NCBI GenBank assembly: GCA_020746875.1
Contig: JAGTJL010000005.1
Coordinates: forward strand, 186,001-250,000
DNA: 64,000 nt
Direction: 5' to 3'
From: Rhexocercosporidium sp. MPI-PUGE-AT-0058
Lineage: Eukaryota > Ascomycota > Leotiomycetes > Helotiales
Every line of letters begins with the position of its first letter. The stretch's first letter is position 1. Below the pieces are notes generated by a model. It was not told the origin of the DNA, did no database searches, and saw only the letters and a list, made by a program, of their open reading frames with translations. This document shows, one piece after another, positions 10,705-23,524 of this stretch. The translations under genes were made by a program, and so were the position numbers.

Positions 10705-12406
10705 ATGTTTCAACGACACTTTATGTTCCCAAAATATTGCCATTCTTCAGAACAATCTTCCAGCAGGATGGACACCCCGTTGAGTGTTATCGAAGACGAA
10801 CATGGCAGACTACGAGACATTCATGATCGACCTATGGTTTTGATCTTCTCCAGCAAGCCGCGGCGCCTTCGGACGTCCTGTTCTAGTGAAGAAAGGCCTG
10901 CCCGACTTAGGCACAAGAAGTTCGAGTTCATCAATGTTGTCAAGCCTGGTGATGTGAGTGAGGAATCTCGACACATCATTAAGACCCATGTCATGCAAGA
11001 TGTGCGGAGTCGACAAAGAGAGAGGTCAAAGACAACACTGCCACCTCCACCGAGCAGGGAGCTATGCCCTCAGAAATTTATCTCACCTACTCCTTTTAAA
11101 ATTCCCCCAGAAGTCTCAAATGATGGGCCACCATTTTTAGGCTTCCCAGTGCCTATGCAGCCATATATGCGGAAGCTATTGCATCAGTGTAAGTCTCCCC
11201 ATCTTCGAGGATCAGCAGGAGGTTCTAAATCGGATGTCATCTGCAGACTCAACATCGATAATGCACATAAGCGACCCAAAACACCCAGCCAATCCTATAG
11301 ATTCCGCCTGGTTCCCGATGTTCATGACCGATGCAGCTCTATTTCACGCAGTATTATGCACATCTGCGATTTGGATCCGTCTTCTTTCCGGGGGGACCGA
11401 CGAGGTCTCACAGGGTAAGCACATGCTTGAAGCAATTAGTCTGATAAACATCCGGCTACGTAGCGTAGACATCTCGGATGCTACAATCACAACGATCCTT
11501 TTCTTGGCCAAAGCTGAGGTAAGAAGACCCATATGTTGACTGCAACAGGTTAACGATGAGAATACAGTACACTCAGAAGAATCCTGCTTTATGGAATGTG
11601 CACATGAATGGCATGAAGAAAATTGTTGAAATGAGAGGCGGGATCCATATGTTACCTGATCTGATACGGCAGAAAATTTATGAGTAAGTCGATCTGGATA
11701 TGTATCTGACAACCCTTCCAATCAGCTAACATTAAAAAAAAGTGCCGAGCTACTAGGCAGCCTTGAGACGGGCTCTGTTCCCCGGTTCCACTTCATCAAT
11801 AATTCTGCCTTCGGAAGCTCAGAAACCCCCCGTTTGATCTCAGATGGCTTTGCACAACTCGCAGAATGCCATATCTTGCAAGGGGAGCTCCTCGGCATCT
11901 TCAGAGAAATTGAAGAGATCGTATGCATTTCCCGGTCAGGAAAATTCACGACAGCACTTTTCGAAACTGCTATGTTTCCAATTCGCTACCGACTTTTCTG
12001 TTGGACGGGTGAAGGTGGCTATGATGATCAACCATCAGCGATCCACCAGTGTCTGCATCACGGTGCAATAATTTATGTCCAGAGTCTCCTTCGAAAGCCA
12101 CCAGTGCGAGGATTCGATCTTTCGGTCTTGTCATCTCGCTTGAAGAATTCAATGCTTCAATTAGAGAGTTGCGGTTTAGCTCTAGATGGTTTGTTGATTT
12201 GGCTCTCGCTTGTCGGTGGAATTTCTGCAGACGGGATTCACAGGGAGTGGTTCACAAAGAAGCTACGAGGTTTGACGACTGGGATTGATTCGTGGAATGA
12301 AGTGAGGATTTACGTTGGGCAGTATTGGTGGGTGGATCAGATTCATGATTTGTTGGGCAAACAGCTTTGGAGCGAAGTGAAACGGTCCTCCAGTGATGAG
12401 ACCTGA
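10705..12406 (+). CDS. Fungal-specific transcription-factor-domain protein
   Basis: Four exons (10705-11188, 11247-11518, 11568-11683, 11743-12406) join to about 511 residues, all phases matching. The N-terminal part has the pattern common to this family: FEFINVVKPGD, then SRHIIKTHVMQDVRSRQRE. No Zn2Cys6 binuclear cluster precedes it, so the protein may act without its own zinc cluster or with other factors. The middle contains the typical helical core (AWFPMFMTDAALFHAVL with W reconstructed across the frame, then HMNGMKKIVEMRGGI). The start could also be the ATG at 10768. It lies tail-to-tail with the synthase gene ending at 12573 (166 bp apart). A role in regulating the polysaccharide block is only positional speculation. 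Confidence 0.85.
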
Positions 12407-12572
12407 ACCTACGATAGGAGCATGTTAAGATCGTTGATGAAAGAAACTACTATGATCCAGTTATAAGTCACCATGTGCACATCAACTTGCAAAATATGGA
12501 TCTTTGGATACTCATTAACATTATCATGGACATTACTAATTACATTTTGCGACATGGTAAAGAAATCGGGCC

Positions 12573-15500
12573 TTAAACAAAGGTGGATACAGTGGACAAG
12601 TTACTTCTCGAGTACGAGTGTTCCTTGACCCACGGCTTAGGACTCCTGCCTCTGCTTCGACTTCTGGGTCGGTTTGCCCAAAGTGGAACATTTTCACTGG
12701 AACCATTTGGACTCAGTCCACCAGGACTATCGCTCCTCTGGTGACTGTATGGTGAAGATGAAGGGCTCTGTGGCCTGTTGTAAGCGGGCGAGTTACCCCA
12801 GACGGATTCGCGGATGGAATTTGTATCGTCGTCATTCGCGCTGGAGAATGATGTTCTTCCAGACGATGGTCTGGTACGAGACCACATGGCAGTAGGAGCG
12901 ATGAGCGTCGTAGCCGGGTTGAAAACCTCGTGGTGTCCAGAGCTGAACTCCTCAACATCCTCACCCTTCTTCTGGATGGATGTGCATTTCCCAATCCACA
13001 GCATCTGCTCATGCTCACGGAGGTAACGTTCCCCACTGAAAGCCTTTTGCACAATATTGCGTGCCATCAGACCCAGTTTTCTCCGTTGCGTCTTCTTCTC
13101 GTACATGCGTGCTGTGATAATAGCGACGTCTTCTGGACCTGGTTTGAAAGGCAAGATGGGAGCTTTCTCGCCCGGTTTGTCGTCTGCGTATTTCGCCCAC
13201 TCGCCTATCATGGCGAGAATGTTGATCTGAGCGCGGGCGAGGGATTGGGCATCGTTGGGAGCGACGACTTCGCTGAATCGCGAGCCATCGTCTTTGTCGG
13301 TGAGGACTCGTAAAGAGGCTCCTACGTCGGTACAGACGACGGGGACCCCGGTAAGAGCTGCTTCTCCGAGTGCGAGTGGAAGCCCTTCCGAGACAGAAGA
13401 ATTGAGGAAGAGCCACTTTGAAAAGAGTTAGAAGATTCTCAAGCGCTGCAATAAGGAAGGGACATACCGAGGTCGCGAGAACAGTTTTGGGGTCCGCTGT
13501 TCCCATGAGGGTGAGATTCCCGCCGAGTGACTTCGACGCTAGAATCTCTTGACACTCTGCCGAGTACACAGGATCCTTATCCAAAGCACCATAAATGTGT
13601 AGCTGGTAGTCTTTGAAACCCCACTCGTTGACAATCACATTAGCGGCCAGGATGGCGGTTTTGATATCCTTTGCGAACCACACGTGGGACAACATAGTGA
13701 CCGTGGGCTTTTCTGATGAGATCTCCTCAACAGGCGAAAATTTCTAAAGTTGCATTAGCATTGCATGGAATACAGTACGAGAAAACCTACTTTCATGTCT
13801 GGAATACCGTTGACCACAGGATCGATCTTACGAGCGAACTTCTTGCGATGTTCTATGTTTCCGTAATGGGATCCTACCTCAATTTCCCACCCAATGTTGA
13901 AGAAGTCGGCGCAGGGAAGGACCTGATCAGCATGATGCAATGCCAGGACTGCAGTCACTCTCATCAAACCGAGGAGGGAATTCCGCACAAACGGCTGCAA
14001 GACACATAGCGCAGATGACAAGTAGAGATTAGTCTCACGCCAACTGATGGCGTGATCCCAGATCTGAAGCGTGCAGTTTCTCTTCATTTTACACACGACA
14101 CCGTATGATGCCGAGACACTGTGATGGGATGCTTGGAAGACTGCTGGGATTTCCTCTGGAACAGGAATGGAAAAGATGAAAAGATCTAACGGGGTTAGCT
14201 TTGCAATTATTTGGGATGGGGAGGTACTTACATCTGAACCACAAGTCCATGGCTGCATCCAGATGACCCAAAGTAGGCAACTCAGTCTCAAACCATTCAG
14301 AAGCAGGTTTGGTGTTCGGCAGTGTCTCCGAGAGCCAGAGGTTTCTCCAGGCATTTTTGACTGCATCACTCGTCCAGACGGAGGCCCAATGGCGGGGACC
14401 TTCAAAGTAAGTATTGAGGTCGACGAGTGCTCGCGTTGCTTGCTGGACATCGCTAGTAGAAAGAGTCTTCGCACGAGCAGCTTTGACGAGTGCAGTCAAG
14501 GCTGGAATGAATGTCTTCTGGATGTCGTCGAACTTGGCGTTTCTGGCTACAGGATTGACTTCACTGTCCAGCTTGTTGTGAAACACACTAAGTTGTCAGC
14601 ATGAAAAGAGGGAATAGGGGATGATTGACGAACCCATGCACTGGATGTAAGAAGTCTAGTCCCCACAACGGAACTACCTTTAGCGATTGGACATTCTCCT
14701 CGATCTGATGTTTCGGCTATACAGTATCAGTAGGGCCATGAAATCTTCGATAAGTTTGAAACTTACCAAACCGAAATCGTTAGCAGATTCGACGACCATA
14801 TGCCACTTGATAGATTTCAAGTTGTTGACCATATCACGACGGCAAGCCGAGACTCCGCCACCTTCATTGGGCCATGTTCCAGTATCCACAGCCATAACAT
14901 GTAGATTATTGTTCGTGTCTGGTTGCAATGTCTGACTTCTAGTAAACATCAAGGCATCTCCTCCTTGGCCGAATCCATGGAGATCTCCAAGTTTGATGGC
15001 CAACGGAGTCCAAGAACTGATATCGTTGGAAAGCTCGGAACTAGCCATGATGGCGTCGGTGTGCATGATTAAGTAGCCTTCAGCCCCAGTCAAAGCACCC
15101 CGATCTCGCTTCTGCCAGTAAGGTTTCAAAAGGGGCTCTTCACGCAGGAGTCTTTCATCAAGGAACCTTGTCAGGACACCATCGAAGTATTTGTCGTTCT
15201 TCCAAGCCCTCCAAAGCTGGGACCTAGCTCTTGAAGTCGAGATGGGGGAGCGCTTGACATTCAATCGCAACTGTCGGGAGAAGAAGTTCGTCTTCAAGGA
15301 AGGGAAATCGAGAAGCGGATTATCCATTCTGAAGTTACAGTTGGTAGGCTTCTTCAACACGCCGAGCCAGTCCTCGAGGATTAGATCTGGAGTGTCACAT
15401 AGCTCCCCATTTAGCATTGTTGTGATCGTTGGGTGATGCTGATGATCGTAGAACCATGTACTCTCGTAGACGTCCTCGCCCCGAACAAATGTAGCCTCTG

Positions 15501-18500
15501 TCACGCGGGAATTGGGAATCCATCTCTCCATCTTTCCAGGGTGGCGAGCTGGAGGAGCGCACCAATTGATGTTGCAAGTGATGTGAGGAAAGACGAATTC
15601 GGCGCGAAGAAGCTCATCGTCGAATTGGGCATTCTTCCTGTAGTGGTACTTGAAACGGACGAGACTTTCCGTGTCTTTGAAGATGTAGCTTCCGGACTCG
15701 ATGAAACCCTTTTTGTTATAATGGACTGTCTGGAACTGGTCTTCTCCTGTCGTACAAGTACGAGAAAGTGGAATGCGAGGGTTACGATTCTTTCTCAAAA
15801 CACCTCCTGCAACCTTGTTGGCGTATTCATACTGATATTCGTTCACCAATCCACCCTTTCCATAGATCTCTCGAGAGAGCAGGAGCATTTCTTTGGAGAA
15901 ATGACTTACTCCTTGCAGGTCAACAGAACCTTCAGGCTCTTTGTCGAGAAGCTTGGCATATTTGCAAAGCTTGAAGTCTTTCTGGGGACGGATGTGGAAG
16001 AAAGACGTCGAGGTTTCATCGAGACTCTGAATGATCACCCGGTTCTTTTTCAGAGAGTAAACCGTCCCCTTAGTACCGTCCCAAGTCTTTTGGGCTTTGT
16101 CTCGGTTGTGAAACTATGAATGTAGTTAGTAAATGACGTCAAGTAAACGGTAAACCTTGCCCTACCAAGAACCATGGAAGAAGTATATTTTGTGCCTGCT
16201 TTGCGAGTATCCACACTGTTGAGAGCAGAAAAGTCGCCACGTTGGAAAACAGCTGTGATCTCACGGCTAGTGTAAATCTCAACTCTCTGTGAAACTCTGG
16301 ATCTGCCACTAGCGAAACGATGAAGAATTTCAGGCAAACGCCTATGCCATGATAAATGCCAAGGAGTGGGTTGCTGATGTACTTCTTGTAGGAAGGTGGT
16401 TCGGAATCAAACATGAAGTCTTCGCTATCTGGAGACTGTATATTCCTCCGTGATCTACCAGCCAACTTCTCCAGTGACTCGTCTTCTCTCAGGGATTTGA
16501 AGAATCTGAGCTTGTTCATTGCTAGCAGAACGCCAAAATCGCTCTGTGCGATGAAAGTTTGCAGATCGATTCTGGTTTCTTTCAAGAGAGCTCGTTTGAG
16601 CCATTGAGAGTTGGCTGAGGTTAGATCATATCGTTCACCCAGGCATCTGCGGAAGAGTATGCTCCTAATCTCCCCTGGCAATTTGTCCCACATGAGATCG
16701 CAATCAAGGCCAAAGCAGGACTGTTGAAGCACTTCTTTCTTTGCGTTCGAAATCGCTAAAGCTCTGGTCTCCGGAGACTCATCTTGGGCGATCTCTCTTC
16801 TGATACTCTCCGAGACTTTGTATTTCTCGTGCCCACTGGCTTGCCGACAAGCTGGAAGTGACTCCACGAGGACACTACTGTCATGCGACATGCCCATAAG
16901 AAATTCGGCACCGGCGTGTAGCATTATTTCTGCGATGAATTGATAATTGTTGGTCGCAAATGGCTGCCGTTTGGAGTTTCCTTCGTCGGGGGAATTCACC
17001 AGAATGTGAAGACTTCCATCACTGCTAAAGCAGCTGATGGCTCTGATGTTGAACTTGGAGGGGACGTATCGCTGCATTGACACCAGCTGGAGCTTGATCG
17101 TCCCATCGTTCCACTTTTTGCTGATTTCTCCAACCAGGCTGTACGAGTCAGGGAATGCTTTTGCTGCTGGTTGCGAAAGATGCTGCTGGCTGCAGGACAT
17201 CAATATGGCCCGAACCTCAATCCCGAGGAGACTGTTTGCCTCAGTGCTGGTGGTAGGTCCTAGGGTAGTGGCTGAGATATTGTTAAAGAAAGTTGCGAGC
17301 TCGCCCTGACTCCAATGTTGGTCTTCTCCGAGGCCAGAGTAGGCATGGAACAGTCCCTGGTTGCCTGGATCGTTGTTGACTGGCTTTCTGGGCATCCCAA
17401 TTTTCGCTGTACGAATCGATAACAGCGCTGCGATCCATGTTGCCGTGGCTAGGGGAATGATTGTATTGTAATGGAACTTGGGGTATAGCCCTCTGATGAC
17501 AAGTCCAAGTGGAAGAGCGACTCCGATAGCTACCATCAGAGGTTTTATCGTTCTGGAACCAGAAAATACCTTGTTATACTGCTTTCGGTTAGTACATGGT
17601 TGTCTCTGCATCCTATGTCAAAGTGAAGACTTACCTGGTAAAGTAACAAGCCAGAATACGCACCGACCAATGCTAAGAACGTGAATAGTCCTATCTTGGT
17701 GCCGTCTAAGACGAACAAGATGGCTGTGGTGAGTGCTAAAGACCAGACGTGAACAGACAGAAACTTGCCCAAAGTCGAAAAGTATAGCTTCTGTCTGGTC
17801 TTGGCACTTTTCAGAACGGCGTCCCGGATGTATGCAGCAGAACGAATTGGTTCCGGATTTTGCCTGTCAATCAGTCCGCCCAGTGAGTAGGCTTTGTAGT
17901 CCAAGATCACAGATCCAATCAGATAGTATGACAGTCCTAGACCTGTGGCTTTCCGGACCGAGACTGAATCACCTGCCGAGAGACCAAGAAGATTTCCCCC
18001 TGAAAGAAGTTCGATCCAACGATCCAAGAGAGCAATCAAGAAATACAGAACGCCACAAATGACCTCATCTCCAGCCTGACGCCATAAGACGAAGCCATTG
18101 TGAAGTCGAATACCTCTCTGAGCTTCTATTAGACTGGCAAGGCCAACCTTGACTTGAACGTTCCAGGTGGAGCTGTAAGGAATCGGTTGCTTGGAACCTT
18201 GAAGACGGCAATACCACTCCAGGAGGAATATGGTAGCATCCCATCCCTTAGCAAGCTGCAAGACCAGCGGATCCGACGTAGCCGGCATCCATAGCTTCCT
18301 CGCTCGCTCCTTCTTCACGTCCTGAAGAAGGGCATCTCGCGCAAGAACCAATGCAGCTGGATCAGTCATCCCACTGAAACAATCCTTGTTTCCTTGCCCT
18401 TTGACTTGAACATACCAGTCTTTGAGCTTCTTGTCGTCGATGGCGTTGATCTTGTGATACCAAGTTACCCACTGCGATCCAATCCTTCTAGCACCCATCA

Positions 18501-21500
18501 CCAAAACTCCAATGAAGATATACAAGGCGATCAAGTAGATGATGGTGTCGTAACCGGGAACAAAAATGGTGAGAATTGGAGCGACGCCAAGAATCGGAAC
18601 TGAAGACAGAATAACAGTTCGGCCATTTTGGAATGACGATCCTAGATACTGATAGCTTGAGAGAACAGCCAGTAGTGACAAGTAAGATGTTAGGGCGACA
18701 AAGTACAGTATGAATACAATGCCATCCCGAATGCTTTCGTAGACAGCAGAGACAATGACGAGGCCCAGCAATCCAGTCGCAAATGTAAGCACAAGTCCTC
18801 CTACGAGACGCGTAATGACATACATATTCGCTGCGGGGAAGGCAACCGAGTTCAGGTAGTAGCTGCCTCCAATGGCTATCCAAGTGCCGATGGCGCTTGA
18901 AAGGGGAAGAGAGATCATCAGAGCTATGGTAGCACTCTTCTTCTCAGGGTCAGACATGAAGGAGCTAAGGTAAAGTCCATGTCCGGTCGTGGTCAATAAC
19001 ATGATATCAATGAAAGCTGGAATTATATTCAGCGACATTTCCAGGATGTGCGGGTCTTTTTGACTTACCTGGAATCGCAAACACACTCAAGAAGGTCAGG
19101 CGTTGGTATGCGGGCATTACAGACTCCTTGACTGTATCATCAATATCGATTTGGGCAACGGCGTAGGAAGACGCATATCCGGTGGCGTATTCGATCTGAA
19201 GAGGTGGCTGATTGTGTGGCTTGCTGTAATGTTCTCTGTGGCGGTCTGACAGCAGCTTCCCGAACGCGCTTGGGGTGAGATCAAAGTAATCCTCACATCT
19301 TGAGCCTAACGCAAATAACTCGGAGAAAGCCCCAGCTTGATCCGAATATTCATTGAAAAGCGGGTTCCGATCTGAGACCTCGAGGTAGATTTCGTTATAC
19401 GCAGCCTTCCTCGCAGCGCAGAAAATGGCGAGAGCAACAATATCGGAGTACGCGTCAAATCCATCAGTCGTGATCACGGACTCGAGCACGTCGGTGATTT
19501 TTTCCAGATCATCATGTCTCCTCGAGCACAAAATGTTGACAAAGTTCGCTGCCACTTCTCGGAAAACTTTCAGCGCAACATCCATGTCGAAATGCTGATA
19601 ACCGTGTTTCTCATACCAAAGTCCTCGTGATTCAATGATCATCTGCTCTGGAATCTTGCCGCTTAGATATCCTGCTGTATCCAACTCTCGTAGTTGTCCA
19701 AATGAGGGTCCATCAAGAATCTGCTCTTCAAGTAAAGCACGCACCTGGTTCACTATCATATCCCCATTCTCCGGATCAGATACCTTCAGGTGTTGGAAAA
19801 AGAAGATGATTTCAGAAGGACTAAGGAGGTTAATGTCTTGTAGAAATCGTTTCGGTAGAGTTGTCTGGGGTCGGCCTTCAGCAAATCCAGCTGCGGATAT
19901 CTCAGTCGCAAAGCAAGCATGGCGTGAACATCCCCGATGAGACAGATACGCGTGAAGAATGGTGTTCGGAAGGTCAGAGGCATATCTGGACACATAGATC
20001 GTGAGCGAACCCGTCTCAAGGTCGACATCTGATACGGCCCAGAATTGTACGCCCCCTGGCGTTCGGAATCCGGAGTCCAAGCCAATGTAAACTTCAATCG
20101 GATCCAATATGTCTTCCGAGTCAGAAGCGGCCCAAAGGCCCTGAGCGAGCTCATTGATAGACTGAAGGACATTATTGTCGATATGATTCGAATCATGCGC
20201 AAACCCGTCATGGTGCAGCTTCCGAAAGAATGTTCCAAAGGTTCGGAGCTTCGATGGCGGGATCTGGTCCAACTTGCCCATGCGAAGCAAGTGGCGCTGC
20301 GTCTGCACAATTTGGTTGTAATCTTCCTGAGATGCATGCAGTCCAATTGGAAAGCATCCTAGTAAATTGTATGATTCCCCTGTTGGAGAAAATGACAATG
20401 GACTGCCCCGGATCTTAGGCATATGCCGGAACCAGCTGCTATTCTTCTCTTCTCGTGCGCTTGGATCGACTAAGGTCAAATCCAGACTATCATCGGCTTT
20501 GTGCTGTCTCTGAGGCTTTTCCGAGAGATCTAAGACTGGGGTTAAGTACTTCAAACTTGGGACGATTTTCTCCAATTGGGTCGTCGAGGCCCTAGTACTG
20601 GGATTCGATATGAGCTAGACACAGTATCAGCATTCAGACACTCGTAGATCGAGAAAACAGTGCGACCTACCTGATGGGTAGTTCTCCATTTATTGTGAAT
20701 CTTCATCACTCTTTGGTCTTTCAGCCACTGAAATGCTGCCAGTGGTTCTGGAACTCCTTCGCTTGCCGGATCGAACAAAGCCCCCTTCGAATTGATGAAA
20801 ACCATCGCACTGTAGTATCTGCACCAAATATAACATCTCTTGATAACTGAATGCGATAGTGATTTTTCGTCATCAACTGTCTCCCAGACCATTACCCTGA
20901 AATCCCGCAGGCAAGTTTGTGTCACGAACGCCTTAACTGTAGACTTCATAACAGCCATCTGAAAATAGTCCCGTACATGACCACTCGTCAGGATCGTGCC
21001 GTTCCTGACAACCACTCCTGCGAAATTTGCCATATTTGGGCTATCCTTGCCGAGAAAATTTGGTGGTGCGATTTCGAGATAAACATCCAGTCCACTGCTC
21101 CGCACATACTGAACGAGTGCATCAAAAACGGGAATAGGAAGCCAGTCCTCCCAGCCTGCAAGCAAAATTCCGGCGAAGGATGACGATCGTGTATTAGAGT
21201 TCCTGAATCGCTTCTCTATGACTTCTCGAACCTTCTCAATCGCCACAATAATGTCTTGTTCATTCTGCTTCTGCGGAAGCACATGAAGCTCTCGTAGGTG
21301 CACTCTCCCGATTCGTGTGTGCTGGCTGGAGGGGCGCACATTTGCGATTGCCTCTTGAACCCCCACTTGTAGAGGATCCAGAATCAGAACATCCCATCGG
21401 GATAAAATTCCAGCTTCCGCTTCTGTCATGAGATTTTTAAATTCTCCGAGATATACTCCAAAGGATGACGCCGAGAGTCGAGGTTTCTCGCTGATGATTT

Positions 21501-22086
21501 GGGGGGCGCCATTTTCGTGAAACTCTAAGAAGGCCTTCAACCGCGGGGGTATGGACTTGGATCTTCGGTCCCTCTGTAACTTCTATGTTAGAAAATTTCC
21601 CAGCGAGCGGATATAAGAGATTGGACTACCTTTGACCAGTCTTTAATAATATGAAATAGGACCAAAAGAAAAGATATTGACCCCGCTAAGGCTGAGGAAG
21701 CCGCAATACCAATAAACGCCCACTGCCACCAATGTTCCAATGGCTGGCCGATTCCCAATTCTCCGATGGCTAGGAGGTTTACCATTATTCCGACGTCAGG
21801 TCTACGGTAAAAGAAACAAATACACGAAAGCAAAGGTAACGACCGCTCATGAAAAGACAAAGACGAGAACGAATAATGGGAAATAGGTGAACAACCATAA
21901 AGTCGACGGATTGTACAATACTAGGAGAGATATGGAGCAACAAAAGAAAGGAAGGTTGACGACTGACATCAACGGCGGCCTGTCTAGGATTATCCGAAGT
22001 GGTGGGGTCTGATCGAAAATGCCATGGCTTCTTTTCCCGGCCTCATGACCCATAGTGCCTCGGACAAGGGCCCGATATCCATCCAA
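12573..22086 (-). CDS. gtb3: Giant membrane glycosyltransferase, Gtb3-like (GAG synthase)
   Basis: Twelve exons (22086-21968, 21801-21630, 21573-20671, 20614-19069, 19016-17635, 17578-16166, 16113-14767, 14716-14634, 14587-14232, 14185-13791, 13743-13468, 13415-12573) sum to 8,835 nt, about 2,944 residues. After one N-terminal helix (exon 2), exons 3-4 hold a soluble region with TIM-barrel-like strands (WDVLILDP, FAGILLAGWEDW, GLDVYLEIAPP). Exons 5-6 hold about ten membrane helices. Exons 7-12 end in a GT4 domain with the retaining motif SEGLPLALGEAALTGVPVV (about residue 2672). The C-terminal tail is Ser/Arg-rich and disordered. In Aspergillus fumigatus, Gtb3 is the predicted GalN/Gal-polymer synthase with a PelF-like GT4 domain. 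The adjacent Agd3-like and Uge3-like genes support the assignment. The gene name rests on context and architecture. The weakest join is the 166 nt first intron. Confidence 0.82.
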
Positions 22087-23524
22087 AAAAGTGTAGTGTT
22101 GTTGATCCGGCCTCTACCTGGTCAGGGACTCAGGGTTTTCCTTTGGAGCCACGGACCACACACATGGAATGTGGACCACGTCCATCGTGTCTCCGCAGGC
22201 GCATCCAATGAGGATGGCTAGGTATTTTAGGATAGACGCTTAGATCTTGGACAGATCTAAATTCAAACGAAGTTGACCCAAAATTTGGTGGCTGAGAGCT
22301 AAAACAGTCACTCCGTATCCTGAAATTCGCAGGCTCTCGTCCATCCACCACGACACTCGATCTAAAGCTGGGTGCGAGAGGCGACCAGGAGAACGACCCC
22401 GCGAGGAGCACATGCTGGAGTGCTTTCTGTCGTCGCTCGGAGGCTCGCTCGATGCTCGTACTTGGGTGGGTCATCGGCTCATCGCCCACGCCATTGGTGG
22501 TGAAACTGGGCAGTGGCAAGGGCAAAGCGTGACTCGTGGTGAAGGGGAAGGTTTACGTGCAGTAGACTCCGGCGCGGCAGCCGAAGAGAATTTAGAGGGT
22601 CGAGAATTCTCGCTTAAGACAGTAACGCTATACCACTTTTCAACGCAGGAACCCCTATTCAGATCCCTCTCCAATTCGGCTAATTTCTCAATTAGGGATC
22701 TCGGGTCATAGAGCAGCTTGGCAACGGAAGGACGGGCTACACAGATTCTTTGTCATGATTCCCCTTGAGACCTCATCAGCTCACTTCTTTGGCTTGTGAA
22801 GAATCGAAGATGCATACAGTAAGGTGCCATAGGTGTTTGCAACCCCCCTTGCTAAAAGTAGCCAATCAAGTCTATCAGGCTGCCAAACGAGGACTGTCAC
22901 TGGTTGAGAAAAGTGGAATTTGCAAGGGGGGTGCAAATACCTATGGCACCTTACTGTAGCTGCATTCTTGTCGTCGGTTCACTATACTAACGGGCTACGA
23001 GGAAGTAGGTGCATGGCACTGCATGCAGTGCCATGCAGACCTAGCGGTAAAGCTGACCAGGTATATAAGGGATGACTGACCAATAACCCGAGCGTTCGTA
23101 TTATTGGCCCACTCCAAGACTTTCAAGCTGTTTCCAACAGCCACTCACCACGTACTTGTTTCAGGACGGGGTGCTATCCCGGTACCATGCGTGCACAGAA
23201 ACTCACCTCCAGCACCGAAAGAGCAGGATCCATTCTCAAGGTGCTGGCAAAGGAGTCGTCGGAGGACCCCAGAATGCTCCATGATTAGACGAAAAGTTAC
23301 GGGAGGGATGTCTACCCTGCTCGTCTATCCCAGTCAAAACACAACACTCCACAACAAATTCAGCTCCGCCATGATGAAGAGCTCGATCCGCCAACCCACT
23401 CTCTGGGCCTTCAAGCAATTGCATTTCAGCCTTCATCTCGAGATCATTCTCATGATATAGACAGCTTCAGGCGTCCTTACATTCGTTCTTCAACTTCCTT
23501 CTCAGGAGTCAACAGTCATTCGTT
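22087..23524. promoter_or_regulatory. Divergent promoter region of synthase and deacetylase
   Basis: This 1.44 kb region lies between the starts of the synthase (22086, minus) and the deacetylase (23525, plus), so co-regulation from it is plausible. It contains a 140 bp MITE (22817-22956). A short TATATAAGGG-like element lies near 23062, about 460 bp before the deacetylase start. Open frames at 22412-22711 and 23104-23460 have no domain content and are probably chance. Confidence 0.55.
22817..22956. mobile_element. MITE, Tc1/mariner-like, TA target duplication
   Basis: The ends are a near-perfect inverted repeat of about 35 bp: left 22817-22852 starts CAGTAAGGTGCCATAGGT, and right 22922-22956 is its reverse complement. 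They differ by one G/A change and one extra A. Both ends are flanked by TA (22815-22816 and 22957-22958), the target duplication of Tc1/mariner-type transposons. The 69 bp interior encodes nothing. The small size and high arm identity suggest a young non-autonomous element that can form a hairpin. Confidence 0.85.

Noticed and set aside
9352..12406. A secondary-metabolite cluster (dehydrogenase plus regulator)
   Set aside because: No backbone synthase, transporter or oxidase accompanies them, so two adjacent genes are not enough.
23104..23460. Open frame directly upstream of the deacetylase gene
   Set aside because: Low-complexity, no domain, and probably promoter or 5' leader sequence.
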